Positions 18,584 to 26,160 of a stretch of 64,000 nucleotides of DNA are shown one piece after another. The notes under the pieces were generated by a model, which searched no databases, was not told where the DNA came from, and was given only the letters and a program-made list of their open reading frames with translations. How positions within the stretch are numbered: the stretch's first letter is position 1; each line of letters starts with the position of its first letter. This stretch comes from Streptomyces sp. PH10-H1. GTDB lineage: Bacteria; Actinomycetota; Actinomycetes; Streptomycetales; Streptomycetaceae. The stretch is taken from contig NZ_JASISZ010000026.1 in assembly GCF_030063355.1 (NCBI RefSeq), positions 19,067 through 83,066 of the forward strand, read 5' to 3'. A program made the position numbers and the translations under genes.

Positions 18584-20524
18584 TCAGTGGATGGGGCGGT
18601 GGACGTTGTCGGTCGTGGCGGGGCCCGGGGTGGCGTCGGCGATCCAGGGACCGTCACCGCTGAGGTCGACGATGCCGGCCTCCAGCCAGGTGTAGGTGCC
18701 GCCGAGCACCCCGTCGACGACCTTGCGGTCGAGGTCGTCGGTGTTGGACGACAGCCGACCGAAGAGCTCCTCGACACGGATCCGGGACTGCCGGCAGAAG
18801 GCGTCGGCGAGCTGGTACGCGGCCCTGCCCTCCTCCCCCGAGGTGCGCAGCATCTCGGCGCGTACGCAGGCGGCGCTCATCGCGAAGAGCTCCGCCCCGA
18901 TGTCGACGATGCGGCCGAGGAAGCCCTGCTTGGTCTCCATCCGGCCCTGCCAGCGGGACATGGCGTAGAACGTGGAGCGGGCGAGCTTGCGCGCGCTGCG
19001 TTCGGTGTAGCGCAGATGGGTGGCCAGGTCGGGGTAGCCGGGCGGATGGAACTCTGCGTAGGACATGGGGAGTTGGCCAGCTCCGGCCACGAGCTTGGGG
19101 AGCCAGCGGGCGTAGAAGCCGCCGGCCTTGGCACCTGCCCTGGCCTTGTCGCCGAGGCTCTTGTCGGGGTCGATGAGGTCGCCCGCGACGGACAGATGGG
19201 CATCGACGGCCTCGCGGGCGATCAGCAGGTGCATGATCTCCGTCGAGCCCTCGAAGATCCGGTTGATGCGCAGATCGCGCAGCACCTGCTCGGCGGGGAC
19301 GGCACGCTCACCGCGGGCGGCGAGCGACGCGGCGGTCTCGAATCCGCGGCCGCCGCGGATCTGCACGAGTTCATCGGCCATGAGACAGGCCATCTCGCTG
19401 CCGTAGAGCTTGGCGAGAGCGGCTTCGATCCGGATGTCGTTGCGGTCCTCGTCGGCCATCTGCGACGACAGGTCGACGACGGCTTCGAGGGCGAAGGTGG
19501 TCGCCGCGATGAAGGCGATCTTCGAGCCGACCGCCTCGTGCTTCGCGATGGACTTGCCCCACTGCTCGCGGACCAGGGACCATTCGCGGGCGATCTTCAG
19601 ACACCATTTGCCGGCGCCGACGCACATCGCGGGCAGCGAGAGACGGCCGGTGTTGAGGGTGGTGAGGGCGATCTTGAGCCCGGCGCCCTCGGGGCCGATC
19701 CGGTTCTCCGCCGGGACGGTGACCTGGTGGAAGCGGGTGACGCCGTTCTCCAGGCCGCGCAGCCCCATGAAGGCGTTGCGGTGCTCCACGGTGACGCCGG
19801 CGGAATCCGCCTCGACGACGAAGGCGGTGATGCCGCCCTTGTGTCCCTCGGACTTGGGCACCCGGGCCATGACGACCAGCAGATCGGCGACGACGCCGTT
19901 GGTCGTCCAGAGCTTGACGCCGTCGAGGATGTACGCGGAGCCGTCCTCGGTGGGGACCGCGCTGGTCGCCAGCCGGGCCGGATCGGAGCCGACATCGGGT
20001 TCGGTGAGCAGGAAGGCGCTGATGTCGGTGCGCGCGCAGCGCGGAAGGAACTTCTCCTTCTGCTCCGTGGTGCCGAACATCTTGAGCGGCTGCGGTACGC
20101 CGATGGACTGGTGCGCGGAGAGCAGCGCGCCGATGGAGGCGTTGGCGGAGCCCACGAGGGCCAGGGCCTTGTTGTAGTAGACCTGGGTGAGGCCGAGGCC
20201 GCCGTACTTCGTGTCGATCTTCATGCCGAGCGCGCCGAGCTCCTTGAGCCCGTTGATGACCTCGTCGGGGATCTGCGCCTCGCGTTCGATGCGGGCCGCG
20301 TCGATCTTCTTCTCGCTGAATTCCCGGAGCTTCGCGAGGAACTCCTCGCCGCGCTGGACGTCCTCGGGCGCCGGCATGGGGTGGGGATGGATCAGGTCGA
20401 GCCTGAATCGGCCCAGGAACAGTTCCTTGGCGAAGCTGGGCCTCCGCCAGTCCTGTTCGCGGGCGGCCTCGGCCACCTGCCGGGCCTCGCGTTCAGAAAC
20501 ATTGCGTGCGGATGGTGCGGTCAA
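18584..20524 (-). CDS. Acyl-CoA dehydrogenase family protein (long form)
   Basis: A 646-aa flavoprotein. The ACAD core is clear: KYGGLGLTQVYYNKALALVGSAN, FLLTEPDVGSDPARLATSA (FAD/substrate motif), LWTTNG, and QIRGGRGFETA near the C-terminal helical domain. It is longer than the ~380-aa classic enzymes, with an extended C-terminal helical domain as in the ACAD9/VLCAD-like branch. It would dehydrogenate an acyl-CoA at C2-C3; chain length is unknown. The start appears to be TTG 20524, with GAGGTG at good spacing and no ATG/GTG in frame nearby. It is divergent from the molybdoenzyme operon. Confidence 0.9.
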   Translation of the reverse strand: MTAPSARNVSEREARQVAEAAREQDWRRPSFAKELFLGRFRLDLIHPHPMPAPEDVQRGEEFLAKLREFSEKKIDAARIEREAQIPDEVINGLKELGALGMKIDTKYGGLGLTQVYYNKALALVGSANASIGALLSAHQSIGVPQPLKMFGTTEQKEKFLPRCARTDISAFLLTEPDVGSDPARLATSAVPTEDGSAYILDGVKLWTTNGVVADLLVVMARVPKSEGHKGGITAFVVEADSAGVTVEHRNAFMGLRGLENGVTRFHQVTVPAENRIGPEGAGLKIALTTLNTGRLSLPAMCVGAGKWCLKIAREWSLVREQWGKSIAKHEAVGSKIAFIAATTFALEAVVDLSSQMADEDRNDIRIEAALAKLYGSEMACLMADELVQIRGGRGFETAASLAARGERAVPAEQVLRDLRINRIFEGSTEIMHLLIAREAVDAHLSVAGDLIDPDKSLGDKARAGAKAGGFYARWLPKLVAGAGQLPMSYAEFHPPGYPDLATHLRYTERSARKLARSTFYAMSRWQGRMETKQGFLGRIVDIGAELFAMSAACVRAEMLRTSGEEGRAAYQLADAFCRQSRIRVEELFGRLSSNTDDLDRKVVDGVLGGTYTWLEAGIVDLSGDGPWIADATPGPATTDNVHRPIH

Positions 20525-20683
20525 GAGGGCTCACCTCGCCGCGGAGTCGGGTACGTGCGGGCGCGGTCGGTTACCGACCGGTGCTACTTGCCCGTATCTA
20601 CCCCAATTTCCGGTGGTCCACCACCCCCCGCGCAGCCCCGGCTTGGCGCGGGCGCCTTCCCGCTCGTCCGATCGGGTGACCGA

Positions 20684-20712
20684 CCAATCCGCTGCCGCCG
20701 GGGCTCCGAATC
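20684..20712 (+). promoter_or_regulatory. Candidate ECF (SigK-like) promoter of the molybdoenzyme-fasciclin operon
   Basis: CCAATCC at 20684-20690 and CGAATC at 20707-20712 are separated by 16 nt. The same two boxes with the same 16-nt spacing occur in front of the ECF sigma gene (23030-23058), and the shared block extends to CGACCAATCCGC. Transcription would start 6-7 nt past the -10 box, at or next to the GTG start codon at 20719, giving a leaderless mRNA. From memory, mycobacterial SigK promoters have similar CCATCC / CCGAAT boxes. Confidence 0.75.
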
Positions 20713-20718
20713 CCCTGC

Positions 20719-22290
20719 GTGACGACGAACAGGGTGCGCGAGCTGCTGCTCGGCGCGGTGAGCGGAGAACTGGCGGCAGCCGTCTCACTGGCCGCCGCCG
20801 AGCTGGTGGCGGCCGTCGTCGGCCCGCAGGCCTCGCCGGTGACGGCGGTCGGCGGGACGGCGATCGACGCGACTCCGGTCCAGGTGAAGGACTGGGCGAT
20901 CCGGAACTTCGGCACCGAGGACAAACTGGTGCTGCAGCTGGGCATCGTGGCGGTGCTGGCGGTCTTCGCGGCGGTCGTCGGGATGGCCGCCGTACGCCAC
21001 CGATGGCTGGGGGTCGCCGGAGTGGCGCTCTTCGGCGCGGTCGGCGCGGTGGCGGCGGTCCGGCGGCCCGTGGGGGTGTGGACGGACGCGTTTCCGTCCC
21101 TCGTCGGCGCGGTGGCCGGGGCGGCGGCGCTGTGGTTGCTGGCCGGGCGGATCGGCGCCACGGACACCGCGGAACCGGCGGGCCCCGCTGAACCGGCCGG
21201 CGCCTTCGACCGGCGGGGTTTCCTGATCGCCGCGTCCGCGGCGGCCGCGTTCTCCGCCGTCGCAGGCGTCGTCGGGCGGCGGCTGAACGCGACCAACGCG
21301 GCGGCCGTGGCCTCGCGGAACGCCGTACGACTGCCCGCCCCGCTGTCGGTGGCGGGACGGGTACCCGCGGGCGCCGATCTGCGGATCCCCGGAGCGCAGC
21401 CCTTCACGACGCCCAATCCGGCGTTCTACCGGGTGGACACCGCGCTCACCGTTCCCCAGGTGAACGCCGCCACCTGGCGGCTGCGGATCCACGGGCGCGG
21501 CGTCACCAAGCCGCTGGAGTTCGGCTACCAGGACCTGCTGCGGCGCCCGCTGATCGAGCGGGACATCACCCTGAACTGCGTATCCAACGAGGTCGGCGGC
21601 CCGTACATCGGCAACGCCCGGTGGATCGGAGTGCCGCTGGCCGGGCTCCTGCGGGAGGCCGGAGTGCGCGCGCCGTCCGCCGGGGGGCCCGCCGACCAGC
21701 TGGTGGCGCGCTCGGTGGACGGGATCACGCTCGGCAGCCCGGTGGAGACGGTGCTCGACGGCCGGGACGCGATGCTCGCGGTCGGGATGAACGGCGAGCC
21801 GCTGCCGTTCGTCCACGGCTTCCCGGTCCGGATGCTCGTCCCCGGGCTGTACGGCTATGTGTCGGCGTGCAAGTGGCTGACCGATCTGGAACTGACCACG
21901 TTCGCGGACTTCGACGCCTATTGGGTCCGGCGCAGCTGGTCCGCGCAGGCTCCCGTCAAGACGTCCTCCCGGATCGACACCCCCAGGCCCTTCGCCTCGC
22001 TGAAGGCGGGCCCCGTCCCCGTGGCGGGAGTCGCATGGGCCCAGCACCGGGGTATCGACCGGATCGAGGTGCGGATCGACGGCGGTGAGTGGCTGGCCGC
22101 CCGGCCCGCCACGGAGGACACCGCCGACACCTGGCGCCAGTGGTCCCACGTCTGGGACGCCAGGCCCGGTTCGCACCATATCGAGGTCCGCGCGACGGAC
22201 CGCGCCGGCAGGACCCAGACCGGCGACCGGCAGGGCACCGTGCCCGACGGTTCGACGGGCTGGCACTCGGTGGTGGTCACCGTGGAGTGA
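20719..22290 (+). CDS. Membrane-anchored molybdopterin-dependent oxidoreductase (sulfite oxidase fold)
   Basis: A 523-aa protein. Four hydrophobic segments occupy residues ~1-155 (including LGIVAVLAVFAAVVGMAAV and AAALWLLAG). A further hydrophobic segment, GFLIAASAAAAFSAVAGVVG, precedes the periplasmic part. The Moco domain contains RDITLNCVSNEVGGPYIGNARWIGV, where the Cys in NCVSN is the molybdenum ligand, and a C-terminal dimerisation domain (VAGVAWAQHRGIDRIEVRIDGGEW). The redox substrate is not known; sulfoxide or methionine-sulfoxide repair is known for some relatives. GTG 20719 has no Shine-Dalgarno sequence, consistent with leaderless translation. The fasciclin lipoprotein gene follows 88 nt downstream. 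Confidence 0.88.
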   Translation: MTTNRVRELLLGAVSGELAAAVSLAAAELVAAVVGPQASPVTAVGGTAIDATPVQVKDWAIRNFGTEDKLVLQLGIVAVLAVFAAVVGMAAVRHRWLGVAGVALFGAVGAVAAVRRPVGVWTDAFPSLVGAVAGAAALWLLAGRIGATDTAEPAGPAEPAGAFDRRGFLIAASAAAAFSAVAGVVGRRLNATNAAAVASRNAVRLPAPLSVAGRVPAGADLRIPGAQPFTTPNPAFYRVDTALTVPQVNAATWRLRIHGRGVTKPLEFGYQDLLRRPLIERDITLNCVSNEVGGPYIGNARWIGVPLAGLLREAGVRAPSAGGPADQLVARSVDGITLGSPVETVLDGRDAMLAVGMNGEPLPFVHGFPVRMLVPGLYGYVSACKWLTDLELTTFADFDAYWVRRSWSAQAPVKTSSRIDTPRPFASLKAGPVPVAGVAWAQHRGIDRIEVRIDGGEWLAARPATEDTADTWRQWSHVWDARPGSHHIEVRATDRAGRTQTGDRQGTVPDGSTGWHSVVVTVE

Positions 22291-22378
22291 GACCCACGGA
22301 CCGTCACCGCCGTATCCCGGCACCACCACTCATCCGCAGCACCCCGGCCCACCGGGAACCCCCAAGAGGAGATATGTC

Positions 22379-23020
22379 ATGTACACAACCACTCGTAGGC
22401 GCCGTATCGCTCTCGCCTCGGCCGCCGCGGCCGTCCTCGCCGTCACCGCCTCCGCCTGCTCGGACAGCGGCAGCGGCGGCCACTCGAGCAACGCCGCGGC
22501 CTCAAACACCACCTCCGCCGCGCCGGTCGCCGCGGCCGCCGACCAGCCCTTCGGCCGCGCCTGTGCGGGTGTGCCGAAGGACGGAGCGGGCAGCTTCGAC
22601 GGGATGGCGAAGGACCCGGTGGCCACGGCCGCGTCGCACAACCCCGCGCTGTCCACACTGGTCGCGGCGGTGACGAAGGCCGGTCTCGTCGACACCCTCA
22701 ACAGCGCGCAGAACCTCACGGTCTTCGCCCCGACGAACGACGCCTTCGCCAAGATCCCGAAGGGCGACCTCGACGCGATCCTGGCCGACAAGGCGATGCT
22801 CACCAAGATCCTGACCTACCACGTCGTCGGCGAGCGGCTGGCCCCGAACCGGCTCGACAGCGGTACCTTCCCCACGCTGGAGAAGCAGCCCCTCAGCACA
22901 AAGGGCTCCGGCGAGTCGTACATGGTCAACGACACCGCCCATGTGGTCTGTGGCAACGTCAGGACCGCGAACGCCACCGTCTACCTCATCGACACGGTGC
23001 TGAACCCTCCGGTTTCCTGA
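22379..23020 (+). CDS. Fasciclin-domain lipoprotein (MPT70/MPT83-like)
   Basis: A 213-aa secreted protein. After a basic N-terminus (RRRR) and hydrophobic stretch there is a lipobox-like TASAC with Cys27, then a Ser/Ala-rich linker and one FAS1 domain (residues ~80-213) with VAAVTKAGLVDTLNSAQNLTVFAPTNDAFAKIP and the terminal IDTVLNPP. FAS1 domains mediate extracellular adhesion or binding. The ATG at 22379 follows AGAGGAG; an ATG five nt earlier is out of frame. In Mycobacterium, fasciclin lipoproteins MPT83/MPT70 are the main SigK-controlled proteins, and here the gene lies directly upstream of a SigK-like sigma gene. Confidence 0.9.
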   Translation: MYTTTRRRRIALASAAAAVLAVTASACSDSGSGGHSSNAAASNTTSAAPVAAAADQPFGRACAGVPKDGAGSFDGMAKDPVATAASHNPALSTLVAAVTKAGLVDTLNSAQNLTVFAPTNDAFAKIPKGDLDAILADKAMLTKILTYHVVGERLAPNRLDSGTFPTLEKQPLSTKGSGESYMVNDTAHVVCGNVRTANATVYLIDTVLNPPVS

Positions 23021-23029
23021 CCGGTACGA

Positions 23030-23058
23030 CCAATCCGCCGGGTCACCGGCGACGAATC
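23030..23058 (+). promoter_or_regulatory. Candidate ECF promoter of the sigma/anti-sigma operon
   Basis: CCAATCC at 23030-23036 and CGAATC at 23053-23058, 16 nt apart, match the site at 20684-20712. The predicted transcript would start near 23065, about 25 nt before the ATG at 23091 and ahead of its GGAGG. The match suggests that the sigma factor activates its own gene. Confidence 0.75.
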
Positions 23059-23090
23059 AGTGGTGTGACAACCATTGCTCGGAGGTGCGC

Positions 23091-23678
23091 ATGCGCGCGG
23101 TAGCCCGCGACGACGAATTCTCGGCGCCGGGCCCCGGGAGCCTGGAGACCCTGCTCGAAAGGGTCTCCAGGGGCGACCAGGAAGCGTTCAACAGCGTGTA
23201 CACGGCGGTCGCCGGCTCGGTGCTCGGGCTGGCCCACCGGGTGCTGCGGGATCCCGCACAGTCCGAGGAAGTCGCCCAGGAGGTGCTGATCGAGGTATGG
23301 CGCAGCGCCGCCCGCTTCGACTCCGGGCGAGGCAGCGCCATGGCATGGATCATGATGCTCGCCCATCGCAGGGCGGTCGACCGGGTGCGCTCCGCACAGG
23401 CCTCCGCCAACCGCGAGCACCGGGCCGCGGTCCGCGACCACACCCCCGCGTTCGACGAGGTGGCCGAACTCGTCGAGCGGCGGCTGGAACGCGAACAGGT
23501 GCGCCGCTGCCTGCAGGCGCTGACCGAACTGCAGCGCGAGTCGGTAATCCTGGCCTACTACCGCGGGTACACCTACCGGGAGACCGCGGATGTGCTGGGA
23601 ACCGCGCTCGGCACGGTCAAGACCCGGCTGAGGGACGGGCTCATCCGCCTCAGGGACTGTTTGGGGGTGACGTCGTGA
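23091..23678 (+). CDS. sigK: ECF RNA polymerase sigma factor, SigK-like
   Basis: A 195-aa group 4 sigma factor with only regions 2 and 4. Region 2 carries DPAQSEEVAQEVLIEVWRSAARFD and AWIMMLAHRRAVDRVRS; region 4 carries LQRESVILAYYRGYTYRETADVLGTALGTVKTRLRDGLIRLRD. I chose ATG 23091 because GGAGG lies directly upstream; an earlier GTG falls inside that ribosome site. The stop overlaps the anti-sigma start by GTGA, so the two are translationally coupled. The SigK assignment rests on similarity to the family and on the fasciclin neighbour. Confidence 0.9.
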   Translation: MRAVARDDEFSAPGPGSLETLLERVSRGDQEAFNSVYTAVAGSVLGLAHRVLRDPAQSEEVAQEVLIEVWRSAARFDSGRGSAMAWIMMLAHRRAVDRVRSAQASANREHRAAVRDHTPAFDEVAELVERRLEREQVRRCLQALTELQRESVILAYYRGYTYRETADVLGTALGTVKTRLRDGLIRLRDCLGVTS

Positions 23679-24433
23679 CCGACTCCGCCGATCTGCACAC
23701 ACTGACCGGCGCCTACGCGCTGGACGCCCTCTCCGGCCGTGAGGCGGAGGAGTTCGCCCGGCACCTCGCCGAGTGCCCGGCCTGCGCACGGGAAGTCCGG
23801 GAGCTGCGGGAGACCGCTACCCGGCTGGCCTTCGCGGCAGCGCAGGTACCCCCGCCCGCGCTGCGCGAGCGGGTCATGAGGGCACTGCCCGGCGTACGGC
23901 AGTTGCCGCCGCTGGTCGCCGAGCCCGCCGTGGTCCGGCTGCGGGGCCGCCGGTGGCGGCAGCGGCTGCCGTACCTGGCCGCTGCGGCCTGTCTGGCCCT
24001 CGCCGCGGGCACCGGCGTCTGGGCGGTACAGGAGCAGCGGAACGCCGACCAGGAGCGGTCCCGGGGTGTGCAGGCCCAACAGCGGGCCTCCGACCTGACG
24101 ACGCTGATAGCCGCGCCCGACGCCTCGCTGCGGACGGGCGCGATGAGGGGCGGCGGCGGGGCGACCGTCGTCGCCTCCCAGCGGCTCGGCCAGGCCGCGA
24201 TCCTCTACCACGACCTGCCGCCGCTGGCCGGTTCGCGGGTCTACCAGCTCTGGTACAGCGAGAACGGTTCGATGGTCCCGGCGGGCCTCGTCGATCCGGG
24301 CCGCTCGGACGGCGCGCAGTTCCTGGCGGGCGGCCCGCGGGGCGCCGACGGCGTCGGGGTGACGGTGGAGCCGGCCGGTGGTTCACGGACCCCCTCGGGA
24401 CCGCCGGTCATGGTCGTGCCGATCCCGTCCTAG
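23675..24433 (+). CDS. rskA: RskA-type membrane anti-sigma factor
   Basis: A 252-aa protein. The cytoplasmic N-terminus has a zinc-associated anti-sigma motif HLAECPACARE (HxxxCxxC), residues ~7-100. One transmembrane helix (LPYLAAAACLALAAGTGVWAV, ~97-117) is followed by an extracytoplasmic RskA C-terminal domain with GSRVYQLWYSENGSMVPAGLVDPG. It would hold the SigK-like factor at the membrane; activation normally needs regulated proteolysis, ending with a site-2 protease such as the one at 15957-17276. The GTG at 23675 overlaps the sigma stop. Confidence 0.9.
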   Translation: MTDSADLHTLTGAYALDALSGREAEEFARHLAECPACAREVRELRETATRLAFAAAQVPPPALRERVMRALPGVRQLPPLVAEPAVVRLRGRRWRQRLPYLAAAACLALAAGTGVWAVQEQRNADQERSRGVQAQQRASDLTTLIAAPDASLRTGAMRGGGGATVVASQRLGQAAILYHDLPPLAGSRVYQLWYSENGSMVPAGLVDPGRSDGAQFLAGGPRGADGVGVTVEPAGGSRTPSGPPVMVVPIPS

Positions 24434-24473
24434 GGGCGGCCAGGACCACGCGGTCGCCGGAGGGCAGAGAAAA

Positions 24474-24510
24474 ACCGGCCGGGGCGCACCGCACATGCGC
24501 CCCGGCCGGT
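24474..24510. terminator. Bidirectional terminator between rskA and an aldehyde dehydrogenase gene
   Basis: A perfect 15-bp stem (24474-24488 with 24496-24510) with a 7-nt loop lies between the convergent rskA and ALDH genes. On the minus strand it is followed by a TTTT run, making it a classical intrinsic terminator for the ALDH gene. On the plus strand it can also end the sigma operon. Confidence 0.85.
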
Positions 24511-24594
24511 GGAGGGTGGCCCGGTGGTCTCAGGGGTTGAGGTCGGAGGTGGGGCCCGAGGCCGGAGGCCTGTGACCGGGGTCCGTCTCTGAGG

Positions 24595-26040
24595 TCAGAG
24601 GTCCAGGCCGGTCAGGACGAGGACCCGCTCGTAGGTGTAGTCGCCCATCGCGTACGCGACGCCCTCGCGGCCGACACCGGAGTCCTTCACGCCGCCGTAC
24701 GGCATCTGGTCGGCGCGGTACGAGGGCGCGTCGCCGATGATCACGCCACCGACCTCCAGCTCGCGGTGGGCGCGGAAGGCGGTCTGCAGGTCGTGGGTGA
24801 ACACACCGCTCTGCAGGCCGTAGTTGGAGTCGTTCACGGCCGCGAACGCCTCGGCCGTGCCATTGACCTTCTGCAGCGACAGGACCGGGCCGAAGACCTC
24901 CGCGGTGGCGAGGATCGCGTCGGCGGGGATCTCGGCGAGCACGGTGGGGGCGTACGAGGCGCCGTCGCGGGTGCCGCCGGTGAGGAGCTTGGCACCCTTG
25001 GTCACGGCGTCGTCGACCCAGGACTCGACGCGCCTGGCGGCGTTCTCGTCGACCAGCGGGCCCACGTCGGTGGCATCGTCGGACGGGTCACCGGTGACCT
25101 GCGCGGCGACCTTGGCGACGACCTTCTCGGCGAGCACGTCGTAGACCGACGCATCGGCGATCACCCGCTGCACCGAGATGCAGGACTGGCCGCCCTGGTA
25201 GTTGGCGAAGGTGGCGATTCGGGTGGCCGCCCACTCCAGGTCCTCCTCGGAGGACCAGTCGGCGAGCACCACGGCCGCGGCGTTGCCGCCCAGTTCGAGG
25301 GTGGTGTGCTTGCGCGGCACCGAATCCATGATCTGGTAGCCGACCTTGTCGGAACCGGTGAAGGAGATCACCGGAAGGCGCTTGTCCTGCACCAGGGCCG
25401 GCATCCGGTCGTTGGGGACCGGCAGAACGCTCCAGGAGCCGGCCGGCAGACCGGTCTCGGCCAGGATCTCGCCCAGCACCAGGGCCGACAGCGGGGTCGC
25501 CGGGGCCGGCTTCAGGATGATCGGCGCGCCGACGGCGATCGCCGGGGCGACCTTGTGGGCGACCAGGTTCAGCGGGAAGTTGAACGGCGCGATGCCGAGG
25601 ACCGGTCCGCGCGGGAACCGGCGGGTCAGCGCCAGCCGGCCGACGCCGCCGGCGTCGGTGTCCAGCCGCTGCGCCTCGCCGCTGTTGAAGCGGCGGGCCT
25701 CCTCGGCGGCCCAGCGGAAGACGGAGACGGCACGGCCGACCTCGCCGCGGGCCCACTTGATCGGCTTGCCGTTCTCGGCGGTGATCAGCCGGGCGATCTC
25801 CTCGGTGCGCTCCGCCAGCCGCTTGGCGACGAGATCGAGCGCGGCGGACCGCACATGGGCCGGGGTTGCCGCGAACTCGGCCTGCACGGCCTCGGCGGCC
25901 GCGACCGCCTCTTCGACCTGGGCCTCGGTGGGAACACTGACCGTGCCGACGAGCCGTCCGTCCCACGAGTTGGTGACGTCGAAGCTGTCCTCGCCGGTCG
26001 CCTTGCGGCCGGCGAGCCAGAATGCGGTGGGGGTGCTCAC
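24595..26040 (-). CDS. NAD(P)-dependent aldehyde dehydrogenase family protein
   Basis: A 481-aa ALDH. The nucleotide-binding region contains GIAPFNFPLNLVAHKVAPAIA and ISFTGSDKVG, the general base Glu is in TLELGGNAAAVV, and the catalytic Cys is in GGQSCISVQRV. The substrate cannot be fixed; the sequence resembles the lactaldehyde/phosphonoacetaldehyde-type branch rather than the aminobutyraldehyde enzymes further along. GTG 26040 is chosen, with GGAAGGG upstream, over a frame extending to 26151. It lies just downstream of a PucR regulator gene transcribed the same way, suggesting a two-gene unit. Confidence 0.9.
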   Translation of the reverse strand: MSTPTAFWLAGRKATGEDSFDVTNSWDGRLVGTVSVPTEAQVEEAVAAAEAVQAEFAATPAHVRSAALDLVAKRLAERTEEIARLITAENGKPIKWARGEVGRAVSVFRWAAEEARRFNSGEAQRLDTDAGGVGRLALTRRFPRGPVLGIAPFNFPLNLVAHKVAPAIAVGAPIILKPAPATPLSALVLGEILAETGLPAGSWSVLPVPNDRMPALVQDKRLPVISFTGSDKVGYQIMDSVPRKHTTLELGGNAAAVVLADWSSEEDLEWAATRIATFANYQGGQSCISVQRVIADASVYDVLAEKVVAKVAAQVTGDPSDDATDVGPLVDENAARRVESWVDDAVTKGAKLLTGGTRDGASYAPTVLAEIPADAILATAEVFGPVLSLQKVNGTAEAFAAVNDSNYGLQSGVFTHDLQTAFRAHRELEVGGVIIGDAPSYRADQMPYGGVKDSGVGREGVAYAMGDYTYERVLVLTGLDL

Positions 26041-26160
26041 AGCGGCCCGGCCCTTCCGATGGGGGTGGTGGTGTCGATCGGTTCGTCCACGGTAGGCCGG
26101 GGAGAGCGCGGGGGCGTTTGTCCACTGCGGAGTGCCGCTCCCGGCCGGCACTCCGTTGTG

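Noticed and set aside
17267-20722. A 1151-codon plus-strand open frame
   Set aside because: It runs antisense across dxr and the acyl-CoA dehydrogenase gene. Its composition (Asp/Gly/Arg-rich) is typical of GC-driven shadow frames.
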